Notes: generated by a model not told the origin, from the sequence alone. Shown: positions 19,930-32,812, counted from the first letter of the stretch. The stretch: DNA of 64,000 bases from Sugiyamaella lignohabitans (GCF_001640025.1 NC_031672.1:868001-932000); one strand, 5' to 3'. Numbers and translations: made by a program.

Positions 19930-21669
19930 ATGTCGGAGATTTCGATAGCGGCGCCGGTGTTGTCGACGGAGTCCGAGTTTGATAAGGTTGCGTTGGCAGC
20001 ACGATCGAGACCATCCCCCAGCGAGGATGACCTCATCAAAGTGTATAACCTGGATCAGCTAGTGAACAAAATTGTTGAAAATGATTATAAGAGCATTGCT
20101 TTGCAGTTTCCAGACGACTTGATCCAGGATTCGACGTATATTTCCAGATTTCTGTCACAGCAATTCCTGAAACTCGAGGGTCAGCAAACTCGCAATGTGT
20201 ATATTTTGGCCGATACCAGTTACTCGCCATGTTGTATCGACGAAGTGGCTGCTAAACACGTTAATGCCGATGTAGTGGTCCACTTTGGCAATGCTTGTCT
20301 CAATCCAGTGAGAAGTTTTCCTGTCATCTATGTGTTTGACTCTACTGTCAATGTGGATATGGACTTGGTTGAAACCAAGTTCGTCGAGGCTTTTGAGGAG
20401 GATCCCAACCAACATATTCTATTGGTGGCCGAGACAAACTATTCTATTATATTAAATGACCTTTATGAGAGGGTGAAAGCTAAGTTCCCTAACTGTCTCC
20501 CGAGTTCTGTCAATGCGTTGCATGATGATACTCAAAGTGATGAAACGACTTCAGCTCCAACTGCTTCCTGTCAGAGTTGCAGTGGTAGCAACGGCTCCTC
20601 ATGTTGTAATGCAACAGGAAATGGATCAAAAGACAAATCCAACTGTCATAGCTGTAGCGACAAGCCATCTGATACCAAAACTTCACCATCTGTGTATTTT
20701 ATTCCAACTCTTGATATACCTGCTTTGCATACGGAATCCACATTTCTTCCTACTCGCCGTCATCCTTCACTGAAAACGGACTTGTCCGACTATAAAGCCT
20801 TTTTTATTACCTCTCCTTCACCCTCATCTTCATTTGTTTTGCATTTATCAACTCTAGTATCGTCTGTTACTTTATTGGATGTTGACACTCTCAAGTTATC
20901 CACGCCAAGGACTACATTACAGAAACGTTATAGATATATGAACGTCGCTCGGTCTGCATCCACCATCGGCCTTCTTATTAACACTCTCTCACTTCGAAAC
21001 GTTAACGAAGTGCTTGCAAGACTCAAAACCTGGATTACTCAAGCCGGGAAAAAGCATTATACATTTGTCGTCGGCAAACCCAACGTTCCAAAGTTGGCTA
21101 ATTTTGATGTCGTAGATATCTGGGTAGTCTTAGGATGTTCAATGGGCGGTATTATAGTGGATTGTGATAAGTTCTACAAGCCTATTATCACACCATATGA
21201 ACTTAATTTAGCTCTTCAGAGCGAGGTTGCATGGACTGGCCAGTGGTTGATTGACTTTGAAGCTGTTCTTAAAATGTCGTCAGGGGAGGAAGACCAAGTG
21301 AGCAGTGATATAAGCAGTGATGACGATGATGCTCCAGTGTTTGATCCCATCAGTGGAAAGTACGTTTCGACATCAAAGCCGCTCAGACGTAGAGCTCACA
21401 TTGATATTGAGCGCGATAGCTCTGACACTGTTAATGCACCGTCTGACACAAGCAATAGCACGAACGCATTAGCTACAAGATTATCATCCCAGTTAGCCAT
21501 TAGAGGAACTGTATCTACTGCGGCCGAGTATCTTCATAATAAGACAACTTGGAATGGCTTGGGTAGTGATTTTGATGAATCTGTAGACTCTTCTGAGGGA
21601 GCTACTGTCAAAGAAGGAAGGGGAGGAATCGCCAGAGGCTATCGTGTTGGTGAGACAGATAGAACCTAG
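19930..21669 (+). CDS. DPH2: Diphthamide biosynthesis protein 2 with cysteine-rich insertion
   Basis: 579 residues. Dph2 pairs with Dph1 in the radical enzyme that transfers the 3-amino-3-carboxypropyl group from SAM to the eEF2 histidine, the first step of diphthamide synthesis. Visible landmarks are IALQFPDDL, DTSYSPCCIDE (Cys 101/102), VHFGNACLNP and VVLGCSMGGIIVDC (Cys 403), with YELNLAL near the end of the catalytic region. An unusual insertion at about residues 205-250 holds clustered cysteines (CQSC, SCC, CHSC at 214-242), not something I associate with the family. The C-terminal tail is Ser/Asp-rich. The gene is convergent with SEN1, only 96 bp between stop codons and no GC-palindrome there. 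Confidence 0.96.
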   Translation: MSEISIAAPVLSTESEFDKVALAARSRPSPSEDDLIKVYNLDQLVNKIVENDYKSIALQFPDDLIQDSTYISRFLSQQFLKLEGQQTRNVYILADTSYSPCCIDEVAAKHVNADVVVHFGNACLNPVRSFPVIYVFDSTVNVDMDLVETKFVEAFEEDPNQHILLVAETNYSIILNDLYERVKAKFPNCLPSSVNALHDDTQSDETTSAPTASCQSCSGSNGSSCCNATGNGSKDKSNCHSCSDKPSDTKTSPSVYFIPTLDIPALHTESTFLPTRRHPSLKTDLSDYKAFFITSPSPSSSFVLHLSTLVSSVTLLDVDTLKLSTPRTTLQKRYRYMNVARSASTIGLLINTLSLRNVNEVLARLKTWITQAGKKHYTFVVGKPNVPKLANFDVVDIWVVLGCSMGGIIVDCDKFYKPIITPYELNLALQSEVAWTGQWLIDFEAVLKMSSGEEDQVSSDISSDDDDAPVFDPISGKYVSTSKPLRRRAHIDIERDSSDTVNAPSDTSNSTNALATRLSSQLAIRGTVSTAAEYLHNKTTWNGLGSDFDESVDSSEGATVKEGRGGIARGYRVGETDRT

Positions 21670-21765
21670 CACACTCTAATTATTATATGAATCACATTAA
21701 TTCTAATATATACAGTTAGCATTTATAGCTTTTTTAGTTTTACAAACCTCTCACGCAGGCGTTCT

Positions 21766-24700
21766 TCACTTCGGGGGAGGAGGCCCCTTCTTTCTCGGCC
21801 TGACAAACGGATCCCCAGGTGGGTTCCTTTTACGGGGTACTGTCGGGAATCTTTTACGTGAATCGGGATTGTATGGCTCTCTTTCAGGAGCTGGACGGAA
21901 CGAAGGACGTGGTCTATAGGTTTCTCTATCATTTCCCGGACGAGGCTGATTCGGCTCCCTGTCGTCCAAATGACGAGGTCGATGTGGCCCTCTATCATCT
22001 TCAGGATGAGAACGATACGACCCCCTATCGTCAGAATTACGAGACCAGTAGTCTCTTTCATTTTGGTGACCCTGTCGATAGTCTCTATCCGCTTGAGAAC
22101 GTTGTACATTGTAGCTTCTATCGTCACGTGGTCGTGACCTACTATGTTCGTAGTCCTCACTGGAGTGTGGACGATATGAATCTCTCTCATCACGAGAACG
22201 CGAACGATATGGTTCGCGGTCATCATTCGGACGAGGTCGGTACGAATCTCTATTATCACTAGAGTGGGGTCGATAGGGTTGTTTATCATCACTAGGGCAA
22301 GCCCTAGTAGATTCGTTATTGTCGCGAGACCTCGGTTGCCGTGGATCTCTATCGTCATCACTAGGACGTGACCGAGATTCCTCGTCTGCAGTTTGGGGTC
22401 GGTATGGTCGTTCAGCTACATTAGGCCGAAGCCACTCCGGTTCGTTATTTGGCGGAAGTTGGCCCTGGCGAGAAGATGCACCACCATTCGAAAGCTCTTG
22501 ATTTCTACCGTAATCTGAAGTCGACGAATCAGTATCCACTCGTAGACGGGCAATATATGGCCCCTTGACGTTAGAAACATCATCTGATCGATCTGACATA
22601 TCCATCTTAGAGTTCACAACTTGGTCCCTAGCAAGAGCCATGGAATCAGAAGAATGCAAGCCATCACTATCGACACTTTTAGAATTGGAAGTCTTATCAT
22701 TGATACCGCTTCTGATATTATTTGAAAGGGTCTTCGGAGGAGCATCAAACTCTTTATTGGCAAATTCATCTCGAGATGACGGAGTATTTGGAATCGAATT
22801 CGGAGTCGATAGTTCTTCTTTACTAGAATCACTAGTTTTAGGCTCCTTTGTTGATTCTTTTTCAGTGCCATTAAAGATATTACCATCTACAGGCGGTCCG
22901 CTATTACGCTGCGGCGGATGTTTATCAACATCACCTAAACTGCTTGGGCTGCTAAATCGGCTTGTGTCTGATGGTGAACTTGAATCTGAAACATTATACA
23001 GTCTGAACCTCGGATCACGCGCGTTCATTTGTCTCAGCTCCAATTCCTTCAACTTTCTTGCTTTTTTCTCGGCATTCTTAAGTCGCTTCCTTTCTTTCTT
23101 GCTGAGGACAGGTTCTTCTGTCACAGCAGGGGCAGCATCAATTTTCAATTTCTTATCTCCCTCCTCCTTGATAATTTGATCTTCTGCTAGACGTTTAGCG
23201 AGGTTATCAGCATGTGCTTCCCTAGCTACACTTTGAGCCTGTACGTCGGGTGTTCTCTGTTCAATTTGAGCCCTCGCTTGTTGAGTCGCCCTTGCAATTA
23301 TCTGTTCTTGCAAACTTTCTTGCACATCGGCCCTTAGCTTTACAAACATATTTCTCTGACGAGCATCACCAATCAATCTTTTCCAAACAGGATTTTTAAC
23401 CAAATTATTTTCATTGCCTAGAATCCACATCGAACTTTTCGCACGAGTAATTGCTACATTCATACGTCGTGTATCGCCTAAGAAACCTACGCCTTGAGCA
23501 TCTGGTTGAGCTCTTACACATGAGAGAATAATAACATCTTTTTCTTGACCTTGGAATCCATCAATTGTATTAAAATCGATTTGATTCGATGCTGCCTCAC
23601 CAAGGTGAGCTCTGAATACGAATCTAAGCTCCTTCACTTGACGCTTGTAGGGTGAAATAATGCCCACTTTACCGGCCAAATCATGTATTCCGTTCTCACT
23701 GCATGTTTTGAACAGCATTTCATAAAGAGCATAAGCAGCTTCTGCTTCCTCTGTGTTATACATGGATTTGGTGTCGATTGACTTCTTTTGAGAACCAACA
23801 ACATCGAAAAACTTGTAAGGGGCTAACATTGGATTACTATGCCAAGCCCTAGCCGTTAACGAAGCCATACCATCTCCATTATAAAGACGACCGCCATAAA
23901 ACTCCCTACTTGCAAACTCAGAAATATCGGGATGCATACGAAATTGTGTATCCAACAGATATACTCGTTCGGGAAACTTTTCAAACATTCTAACGAACAA
24001 ACTTTGCTCATACTTCAAATTAGAAGCTGCTTGGGAAAGAACTGTGGGTGGCAATTGATTGGGATCACCCACCATAATACATCGAGTGCACCCATAACGC
24101 AAAGGTATCAATGCAGACAGCTCAACACTTTGGGCTGCTTCATCAATGATAACAGTATCAAACCTCATTTTTAACGATGACAACACCTTATGAGAACTAC
24201 CAGAAAGGGTACAACAAATAACTTGAGCATCTCGTAGTATCTGGTCTTGGAACTTGCGGCGTTGAGCTTCTCTCATTCTTGCCGCAGTAGTCCGTTGTTC
24301 CCTTTGAACATCTAATTGTCTCGAGAGGTCTTTGATTTGTTTGCTCAAAACTCTAATCTCTTCCGACAATTTAGAATATTCTTCACCACTTATATCCTGC
24401 GTATTATCTATCTTACGTCTTAATTCATTCCTCTCCTTGATAATCGCTTGTTGCTTCTCTCGAACTGAGTTATCATCTTGTCGACCATTTTCGTCGCTAT
24501 TCTTTTCTACCATTTTATCCAACAATTCTTCCAAAGTAACGTCACGAACTTGAATATTGACAGCATCACTTCTACCTAATCTGACCACTGACGGCTCGAA
24601 TACCTTACCATGTGATCCTATGATTCCCGACTTAAAACGCAGCACAAGTTCATCAACTGCGGCGTTTGACGGTGCACACACCAATATCCTACGGGTATTG

Positions 24701-27700
24701 GGCACATCATCATCAAACTGAGATAATGCTGGTATCGCTGATGTAAGGTATGCTCCGGCAATTGCTAAAATAGTTTTAGTTTTACCAGTACCTGGGGGAC
24801 TAATGAATTGTTAGTGAGCTGGAGCTCTGGGGCTGGAGCCCTAAAAAAATGTAAATAATTCACACCTACCCTTGAATGAGAGAGAATCCTTGTGGCGCCT
24901 CGATTGTACCAGCAACCGCTCTTGCTTGCGACTCATTAAGTGAGTATATTTTTATTGAATCCCTTATAGTTTCCGACCGAATACTGGGCAACTCTCCTGG
25001 AACGCCTTGAATAATAGGTGACTTCAGATCATAAAACTGTAGTGCCATTAGAGCTGCATATTCTCTTTCTACCGTTATTAAACTGCGCATATTGTTAGTA
25101 TCTCACAGGAAGGAAAATAGTCTCAAGGAATGCACTGTTTTATTATTCATACCTTGAAGCTTTCAATCCGCATATCACACAATTTTGGCTCAAATATCCA
25201 ATCATTTTACCAGGTTCATAGGTTCTCAAAATTAGATCTGCGTAATCCTGATGCAAATTAATCTGTTGTATTCTAGCATAGCAATGGGGCACATTATGTT
25301 GGGGCATTAATGCCTTGACTTCCAAGTTGGTATGATACGACAGCACGATAAGATCTGATTCGCCAAGTTTTATAATTTGAAATTCTTTCATAGAAACCGA
25401 GGCATACACATCATAAAAATCATCACACTTGACCCGTTTACCGACCTGAATCTTGAACGGTACGCGTCCCACATTTTCCTCTTTAACTTTCTGTATACCC
25501 TCCCAACACTCTAACATTAACAGAGGGGTAAAAGTGGACTGATAATCTTCAACAGACTTGAATTCCGATTGCACGGGCTTTAATTGTCCTTTAGACTTTT
25601 GGAAATAATCATTCCTAGCAAAGTAATCCCAGGACAACACTTCCTTGTGCAAAGGCCCCATGTCAATATTCAGACGCTGTTGCATGAGCCTCTTTTCCAA
25701 TTGCTTCTGAGCAACTGTCGGCGTTCCTTTTCGAGTCATATTGGCGGTATTGATTCTAAATCCTGGCCTGTTAATATTACGCATTTTAGGACCAGTATCA
25801 GCGGCTTTCTTTTCCGTGAAAAGGCCGTCGTCAGATTCGTCGTCACTTTGATCCGAGACATCGGAACTATTAAGACTAGACGGAGCTGGTGTAGACGACG
25901 CACTGGAGGAAGGAAGAACGGTTCTCCTAGAATTAAAGCCTGGTGGACGAGGAGGATGTATTTCCTTAGCAGGAGGCTTTGACGAAGTGGCAGCCAACAT
26001 GGCAGCTCCTGTAGAGGACATGCGGTTTTGTTTGACGGATTCTCTTAACAAGTCCATTGCACTAGTACGAGGGGGAGCACTTGGCTGAACGGAACTGCTA
26101 TGAGGAGGTATCACAACAGGAGGCGGTCTTCCATCGGGAGTTTTCTGGTACATATCCAACAGCGTTCTTTGACGGCTACTAACACCTTTAATGGAGATAG
26201 CAGGTGCCTTGACTGTACTGCCAGATCGAAGTGGCAAGTTTGCCAAGGTAAGACCGCTACCTGGAGGTGGTGATTGTGTGTGTGCAGGGGTAACGGAAAC
26301 TGATCCAGATTTTTTCTTCCTCATCTGAGACTCCATCTGAATAGTCTCAATTTCTGCCTCAGACAATACTCCCATACTGTTTAGAGCAGCCAAAAGTTGG
26401 GCAATATTATCCTGTGAAAGCTTGTTGGTGATCTTGCCTGAAGAACATCGCTTGAAAACTTCGACTAAGCTTTCCGGAAGTTTGACGTTAAAAGACTTCA
26501 TTAGTTCTATAATTGAGATAATGTTTCTGAAACAAGCGTCTAGCAGCTGAGTGTCCCTCAGACGTAGCAAATCGCACATCAACTCTATAGTACTCGCAAC
26601 TGGTAACGCCAGTCGTTCACCATGTGAAATATTTGGATCTGCCTCAAATGGTAAATCGACCTCAAACAGTCTGAACTGGTCCAACAAAGTCTGACAGTAA
26701 TGTGCCTCTTCACGAAAAAAATCTTTCATCGTCGACATGATATAAGTCTCACCCCAGTTACGGGTATTTTTGAAAGTAAACTGTAGGAAACTCCAAGTTT
26801 TGAGCCAGTATTGCAGCAGTTCATTTTCCTCAATATCTTTTGTCAGATCGGCTTTGAAGCGACCATCAACTACACCACCGTGAGGAGAGTACAGAGCATC
26901 AACAAAGTCCTGGCTAACCTTGATCAGCTTGGCACATGGAGAAAACATGCCAACACTTCGAACTAGATCAACAGCTTCGTTGAAAGACCGCACTACCAGC
27001 TTAGGATCATCTCTCAACAACTGTTTAAATGCTTCAGAACGACTACTCGTTTCGTCGAGAGTCTGGCAGATAACGTCAATGGCAAGATCACTTAGTTCAA
27101 TCGAACCAGAGAAACTTGACAGAAACACTGATACTAGAGCATCTCTATCTTTGAAAACTTTTCTAATCACAACAGGATCGAGTTCACTGATGATTCGTAA
27201 TGAATCTGCGGCTTGATTTAATACGTCGGGTTGAATTGGTGAGTTATTAGCAAGGGTGGGCGACTCGAAAGTAAATGCAGCAAGTTTTAAACCTTTAAGA
27301 ATATTTGTTGTGAAATCCACGTCAAAAAGTCGAGGCATTCTATTAATAGCCTGCCAGAGGCCATTTGACGGCCTCGCTGAATTACTAGCACTTTTGTCTC
27401 CGACATTCGGGGTCGAGGCCTTTGTGACAGCAGCTCCAATAGATGATATAATATCAAATTCCAAACACTGTCGGATAAGTTGATACACCAGCGGTAGCAA
27501 GTCCCGACTAGACCTGGAGTCCAGGATATACCTTGAACCCTTGTCTACAATACCTCTAATTGTTGCTCTCATCAAGCGCGATACATCAGAAATTTTGGGC
27601 AGACCATTCTCAACCGATTTTGGAAAATCTAAACCACTAATTGCAACTATCAGAAATCTTCTGATAAGAGATGAACGTTTCGCGGCTTCTGTCTGGACAG

Positions 27701-29309
27701 GTAATGACGTGATATGACGGTCCAACACGTTTAGTATGATATTACAGATGTTGAGCTTAGTATTCTCATCTACCGCCAAAGCCGAGCTAGGTTGTGAAGG
27801 TTGAGAAGCAAGCGATGAATCGCCGGTAGCACTTTCTGATGCCGTAACTGGACTGGTGCTCCGACCTTGAGAATTTTCTTGACTTCCATTCTGACCCTGG
27901 CTCCTTGGACCATGTCCCGGCAGGTCAGCTTTGAATATAGCATTCAACCAATTATACCAGTCGCTGATACCAAACTCATAGGTTACATCATAGCTTGGAA
28001 ATATAGCCACCGACGACAGGTTACTGATCAGTCGAGCCTTACCACTGCTGAAAAGTTGATTGGACTGGGTAAGCATGCTCTGGGCTATATCTTTGAAAGT
28101 TAGAGGTGCCAGTTTGGTTGTCAGATACATCAGATCAACGGGTTTCCATAATAGTAAAGTATTAAGAGCGGACAGGGCCATGCTAAATCTTCCAGTGGAT
28201 TCATCACTGGGAGTGTAAGATAGACAATTACGAAGCAAATTCAAGAAATTATCCGATGGATCTAGAACATCCTTTAATTCTATCTTCAAGTAGTTTTTAT
28301 TGCGGCAAAAATATAACATGCCCACAAAATAAGATGCATTTAGAAGATATAATACCGAAGGATTGTTCACGTTAATGAGTTGAGAAAATGGGTTTTCTGC
28401 CAACCCAGGTTTGATGGGCCCCATATATTCCATAACTTGTAATGCAGTATCATTAATCAAACCCACCATGTTGGATGTTAAATTTGGATAAAGAACACAA
28501 ACTTCAGGGCTTTTATCAGAATTAACTGAAATGCAGGTGAACCTCATAATAACAGACTTTGCAAGCTGATGAATTTTCGGCTCCATACTAAAAAAAAGGA
28601 CCTCTGCACCTAAACAGAATGAATGGCGCGTCTTGATAATAACTGGATCATATACCTTTGCATCTTCAAAAAGTGTAAACGCTTCTTTGAATAGCGTATA
28701 TAACTTGTCGTCATCCCCACTGGTACATGCCAGGTTTAATGGGGAGAATAACCATGGACAGTAAAGACATTCTACCATGGGCACGAAGAAGCTAGCACGT
28801 TTTTCTATAGGAATAGAAACGCCAACATTCTCCTGTTCAAACGTCTTTTTCCAGTCTGAAAGGTCCTGAAAAACTGACAATAGACGATCCTTGTCTTGAG
28901 CCTGGACAGCGCGCTCAAAAATACTGATTTTGTCATCGCCAATGTGCAGTCTTTGCTTGAGCATGATCCTGGTCTTTTCAAATTCCAAATGATAAAAAGC
29001 ACCACAAGAAGCACATTTGGAAACCACTAGACCGAGTTTATCATAGAGACCGATGGCCTGTTTCGATCCATCCATTGAAAGCACAAACAGTGCATTAGCT
29101 GCTAAAGGACGCCATTTCTCATCACAGAACCAATGACACCATTCAACATGCGACTGCTCTGCAAGCTTTGTCTGTGCTAATAGAGCTTTTGCTGAAGAAA
29201 CACTGGCTAAAAACAGATGCTGAATAGAGGTGTTTTCTACCCAGTCCTGATTCAGCTTGAGTGCTTCCTCATAAGCCTGCTGGGCAATTTCAGTGGGTGT
29301 GGGTGCCAT
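21766..29309 (-). CDS. SEN1: Sen1-type superfamily 1 RNA/DNA helicase, three exons, with Arg-rich repetitive tail
   Basis: Exon 1 is 29309-25153, the intron 25152-25083 (GTATGA, ACTAAC), exon 2 25082-24870, the intron 24869-24800 (GTAGGT, ACTAAC), exon 3 24799-21766; 2467 residues with phases that agree exactly. Exon joins restore ASSLITVEREYAAL and IQGPPGTGKTKT. The long N-terminal region is alpha-helical, as in yeast Sen1. The helicase core starts near residue 1390: Walker A GPPGTGKT (about 1457), DEAAQ, GDPNQLPPT, DTQFRMHP and DGFQGQEKDV. Sen1 acts with Nrd1-Nab3 in RNA polymerase II termination of noncoding RNAs and removes R-loops in the nucleus. The last ~250 residues are degenerate repeats of the DDRxxYRPRP type ending in PRKKGPPPPK. 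Confidence 0.97.
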
Positions 29310-30335
29310 AGTAAAGATGACAGCACCCTAATACCTTCAATCAAATCTTTAAACGAATATCACTAACAAAATCTATCACGATATTGACCATTTGACATAA
29401 AAAATTGGATGTATTTCCAAGTTCGAAATCCGTCTGGTAGAAAACAGCCTACTGGATATGAGCCTTCCTATATTATAAGGATATCAAGCCACCAGTTATC
29501 GAATTCTGCCTGTAACAACACTAAGCCAATACAAGTCACCAGTGAGTCTACTTCGAATTTTGCCAGCGCTGACAGTAAATATGGAGAAATCTTTCACCTG
29601 CCGGCAGTAGCTCAGACAGCCTGATTCAGCTGGTAGGTAACTTTTTGAGGCTCTTCGATGTGATCCCAGTCGTGCATGTTTAATTAAATTAGCATATCAC
29701 AATATCGCGTTCGGCCGCGCGTCTGAAGATCACTCAGGGGAACTTCTCCTTCCACGATAACTGCTCAGAAAAAATCTCAACAAGCTCTGAATTGACGGTT
29801 TCAAAAGGGTCTAATGGGTTTTTGGGCTCGTTAGGACAAGCGGGGTGAGGGTCAGCCTCCGGCGGCTGGGGCGCTGCCCCAGACCCCGTTGTGCTCCGCT
29901 TCGCGGAGCTACTCGGTCGCCAGCCTCCAGCTTCGACCCTGTGAGAGCAATTTGCAGCCGCAAAAGTGGTACCAGTTTTCTGGAGAAAGTTACTGGGTTA
30001 AAGGAGCATTTAAACTGTGTTTTTTCCATTGGTGGTTGATGCACTGATAAGAGACTCCTAACCCTTATCTCGGTTCTTGTGGACATGCTATAAGAGGGAC
30101 ATATATCATCACTATTGTTGTGAATCACATACTAGAGCTGCTATTCACCACCCGAATAATTACAATCATTACACAAATATTAACTCCTCAACTAGGTTCC
30201 ACACCTATCAGAACCCATATCCCTTGTAGCTGTGTCTCAAAAGTCTAAACATTACCCAAAAGTTTGTAACAAGCATGACATGGCTCGACCAGTGGACCGG
30301 TTGGCAACTTTACTAACATCAAATCCCCAAATAAT
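29310..30335. other. Intergenic region between SEN1 and the peroxiredoxin gene
   Basis: No gene is supported. It contains the SEN1 promoter side, one GC-palindrome left half arm and, near the peroxiredoxin 3' end, a right half arm. Confidence 0.65.
29855..29909. repeat. GC-palindrome half element (left arm)
   Basis: Left arm with GGGGCGCTGCCCC loop and GCTCCGCTTCGCGGAGC inner hairpin; the first base is A instead of T (AGCCTCC). Confidence 0.92.
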
Positions 30336-30390
30336 CTCCTGCGAAGCAGGAGCCACGGGGTCTGGGGCGGAGCCCCAGCCGCCGGAGGCA
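30336..30390. repeat. GC-palindrome half element (right arm)
   Basis: Right arm with CTCCTGCGAAGCAGGAG hairpin, 56 bp past the peroxiredoxin stop. Confidence 0.93.
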
Positions 30391-30446
30391 GAACACGGAA
30401 GTCAAAAAAAGGTCATTAATTTATTAATCATAACAGGAGAACAACA

Positions 30447-31124
30447 TTAGTTGTTGTTGACCTCAAGAGGAGTCAAACGGAGGTAAGGCTTGATGATCTT
30501 GAACTTGGGGAACAAGGTCTTGGCCTCGTCGTTGGAGACAGAGGGGTGGACAATGACATCATCACCAGGGGTCCAGTTGATTGGGGTAGTGATTCTGTGC
30601 TTGTCACCAGTTTGGAGAGAGTCGATGACACGGAGAACCTCGGCGGTGTTACGACCAGTGGAGGCGGGGTAAGAAAGAATCAAACGGATGGTCTTCTTGG
30701 GGTCAATGATGAAGACGGATCTGATGGTGAAAGCAACGCCCTTGGAGTCGACGTTGGTGGTGTCTTGGTAGTCAACCATATCGTAAAGGTGAGAGATCTT
30801 TCTGGTAGGGTCGGCAATGATAGGGAAACTGAGCTTAGAGCCAGAAACCTCATCAATATCCTTGATCCATTCCTTGTGAGAATCAGTAGAGTTGGCGGAG
30901 AGACCAATCAACTTGACATCACGCTTGGCAAACTCAGGCTCGAGCTTGGCGAAAGCACCCAACTCAGTGGTACAGACAGGAGTGAAATCATCAGGGTGAG
31001 AGAAAAGGATACCCCAAGAGTTACCCAAGTACTCGTGGAAGTCAATTGGGCCGTTAGAAGTATCGGCTTGGAAGTTAGGGGCAGTAGAGCCGAGACGGAG
31101 AGTACCAGCGGGAGGGGCAGACAT
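30447..31124 (-). CDS. PRX1: 1-Cys peroxiredoxin (Prx1/Prdx6 type)
   Basis: 225 residues, the length of the 1-Cys class. The peroxidatic cysteine is C51 in HPDDFTPVCTTELG. The Prdx6-type C-terminal extension is present (TTPINWTPGDDVIVHPSVS), and no second resolving Cys is seen in the 2-Cys position. It reduces hydrogen and lipid peroxides with glutathione or thioredoxin as donor. S. cerevisiae Prx1 is mitochondrial with a cleaved presequence; here the start (MSAPPAGTLRLGSTAPNF) has no clear presequence, so a cytosolic form is more likely. No upstream exon with an ACTAAC-acceptor was found that would add one. T/A-rich stretches precede the start, consistent with strong expression. Confidence 0.96.
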   Translation of the reverse strand: MSAPPAGTLRLGSTAPNFQADTSNGPIDFHEYLGNSWGILFSHPDDFTPVCTTELGAFAKLEPEFAKRDVKLIGLSANSTDSHKEWIKDIDEVSGSKLSFPIIADPTRKISHLYDMVDYQDTTNVDSKGVAFTIRSVFIIDPKKTIRLILSYPASTGRNTAEVLRVIDSLQTGDKHRITTPINWTPGDDVIVHPSVSNDEAKTLFPKFKIIKPYLRLTPLEVNNN

Positions 31125-32712
31125 TATTAATTAATTTTTGTGTGGGTGGGTTTGACAATAAATATCGGATCTCAATTGAAGTAAAGAAGAAAACAACAGA
31201 AAAAAAAAAAGAAGAGAAATAGAAGATCTTACATGGGGAGATGGGGGGTCTTTATAGTTGGGTGAGCTTGTCAACGCCGGCCGGCCAAAAGCATAACAGA
31301 AGTTGCAGTAACCATACACAGTATACTCCAGTTTCAGCACGTACCCTACAGGTATGGGCAGTAGGAGCAGCAATTATTCAGCCAAGATTGGCATTCCATT
31401 TTGAAAAAAAAGTGGCTAAAATGTGAGTATTTCTTTTTATTCCCTGACTAAAGTTGTGGCAACTCATGCTAGAGATGATGAATAGAAACGTGATTTCTGT
31501 CTTGCAAACCTCGCACGTTTCTTTTTATTGACACTTTTATCTGCACGGCTATATGGAGAACCGGAACCAAAGCCACTGTTTAAACCATTGGTTAATAGTT
31601 CAAAAACCTATTGGTTAATTGGTAAGATTTGACATTAGAATGGCTTTCAGTCAAACCTGGATATAAAATTGAAAAAGGCCATTGGGTTTGTTATGGCAAT
31701 TTTTATTAATAACTAAGTTACGGTAAACTTTCGCTGCTATAAACATACCTACAGGTAACTTCCAGTACAGGCAGCCAGGCATGGGTAAGTAAGTGAGTGA
31801 GGGTTTCCTGCACCATCAGCCACAGTTTAGCTGCTGCTAATCATTCACTTCAGTACGCGACGAGTCTGTTGATTTTCAAACTATTCTTCAATCTCCTCGA
31901 TTTTTTACCACAGAGTTTGAGAGTCTGATTAACCGACGATCCTCCTAGCAATTGCTATTTTCACAAGTCATTCTTTCCTTTTAAGAACTCTACCCACTTT
32001 TATTTACAATCAAGCTCCCGTGGTCGCTCCCGAATTTGCTCGTCTAGTCACCCGCTGAAAGTTCACGGACCACGAAATTATTTTGTTGAATCCACATACC
32101 TGCATTCACCAGGCGTGTATATCATCATATCACGTGAAATATGCTAATAATGCTGTAAGTTTTCTAACGAAGATCGGATATCATTGCAAAAAAGAAACTC
32201 TGATACATGAGCTAGAGGTTTATTGGTTGAATGTAACGTCACCGATATAGTACATGCAGGAATCGTGGCCGTGAAATTGTGGCTAGTGAGCTGAAGATGG
32301 CTTTATTCAAGGGTAAGTATTTCCGGTTTGCATATCCATCAAGCATGGATTCTGCCATAGGTGCATAACTGACGGCAGTTTCAAGCCACCCCCGCGCGAA
32401 AAATCCAGTTTTAGCCACAATGTTCAAAAAATTAGTACCTTCCATGTCCTTCTCGCCGATTTGCTTGCAAAATAAAGTTGCAAATTCACCGTTGTTCTGA
32501 TGAAATCAGTGCATATCCGATCTGCTAGCGATATCGGAGAAATAAAACCACTGTAGATACGAGATGCTATACTGTGGCTGATTTTGGTTGATATCACGTC
32601 ATGTTACTACGAATAATTGGAATGAATCTCGACCTACCACGACTTCTTTACGAGAGTCTAGAAGACAATACCACGGTTCAGAATTCTGTAGAGACTGCGA
32701 GTCGTCGAAGTT
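31125..32712. other. Intergenic region between peroxiredoxin and tRNA-Lys
   Basis: I see no supported gene. Open frames are short (up to 68 codons) and featureless. A TCACGTGA octamer lies at 32130-32137. No long terminal repeat next to the tRNA genes could be recognised. Confidence 0.6.
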
Positions 32713-32812
32713 GCCTTGCTAGCTCAATCGGTAGAGCGTGTGACTCTTAATAACTCATGTTCATGAGATAAAAGTCATCACAAGGTTGTGGGTTCGACCC
32801 CCACGTAGGGCT
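32713..32812 (+). tRNA. tRNA-Lys (anticodon CTT) with intron
   Basis: Acceptor stem GCCTTGC/GTAGGGC with discriminator T; the D-arm follows (AGCTCAATCGGTAGAGC). Anticodon CTT is at 32746-32748. The anticodon stem TGTGA/TCACA is split by an intron of about 27 nt after position 37 (about 32750-32776), which itself folds as CTCATG-TT-CATGAG. B box GGTTCGACC is intact. Mature sequence closely resembles yeast tRNA-Lys(CUU). Confidence 0.95.

Noticed and set aside
21819..22262. 147-codon frame antisense to the SEN1 tail.
   Set aside because: A by-product of the repetitive arginine/aspartate codons of SEN1 read in reverse.
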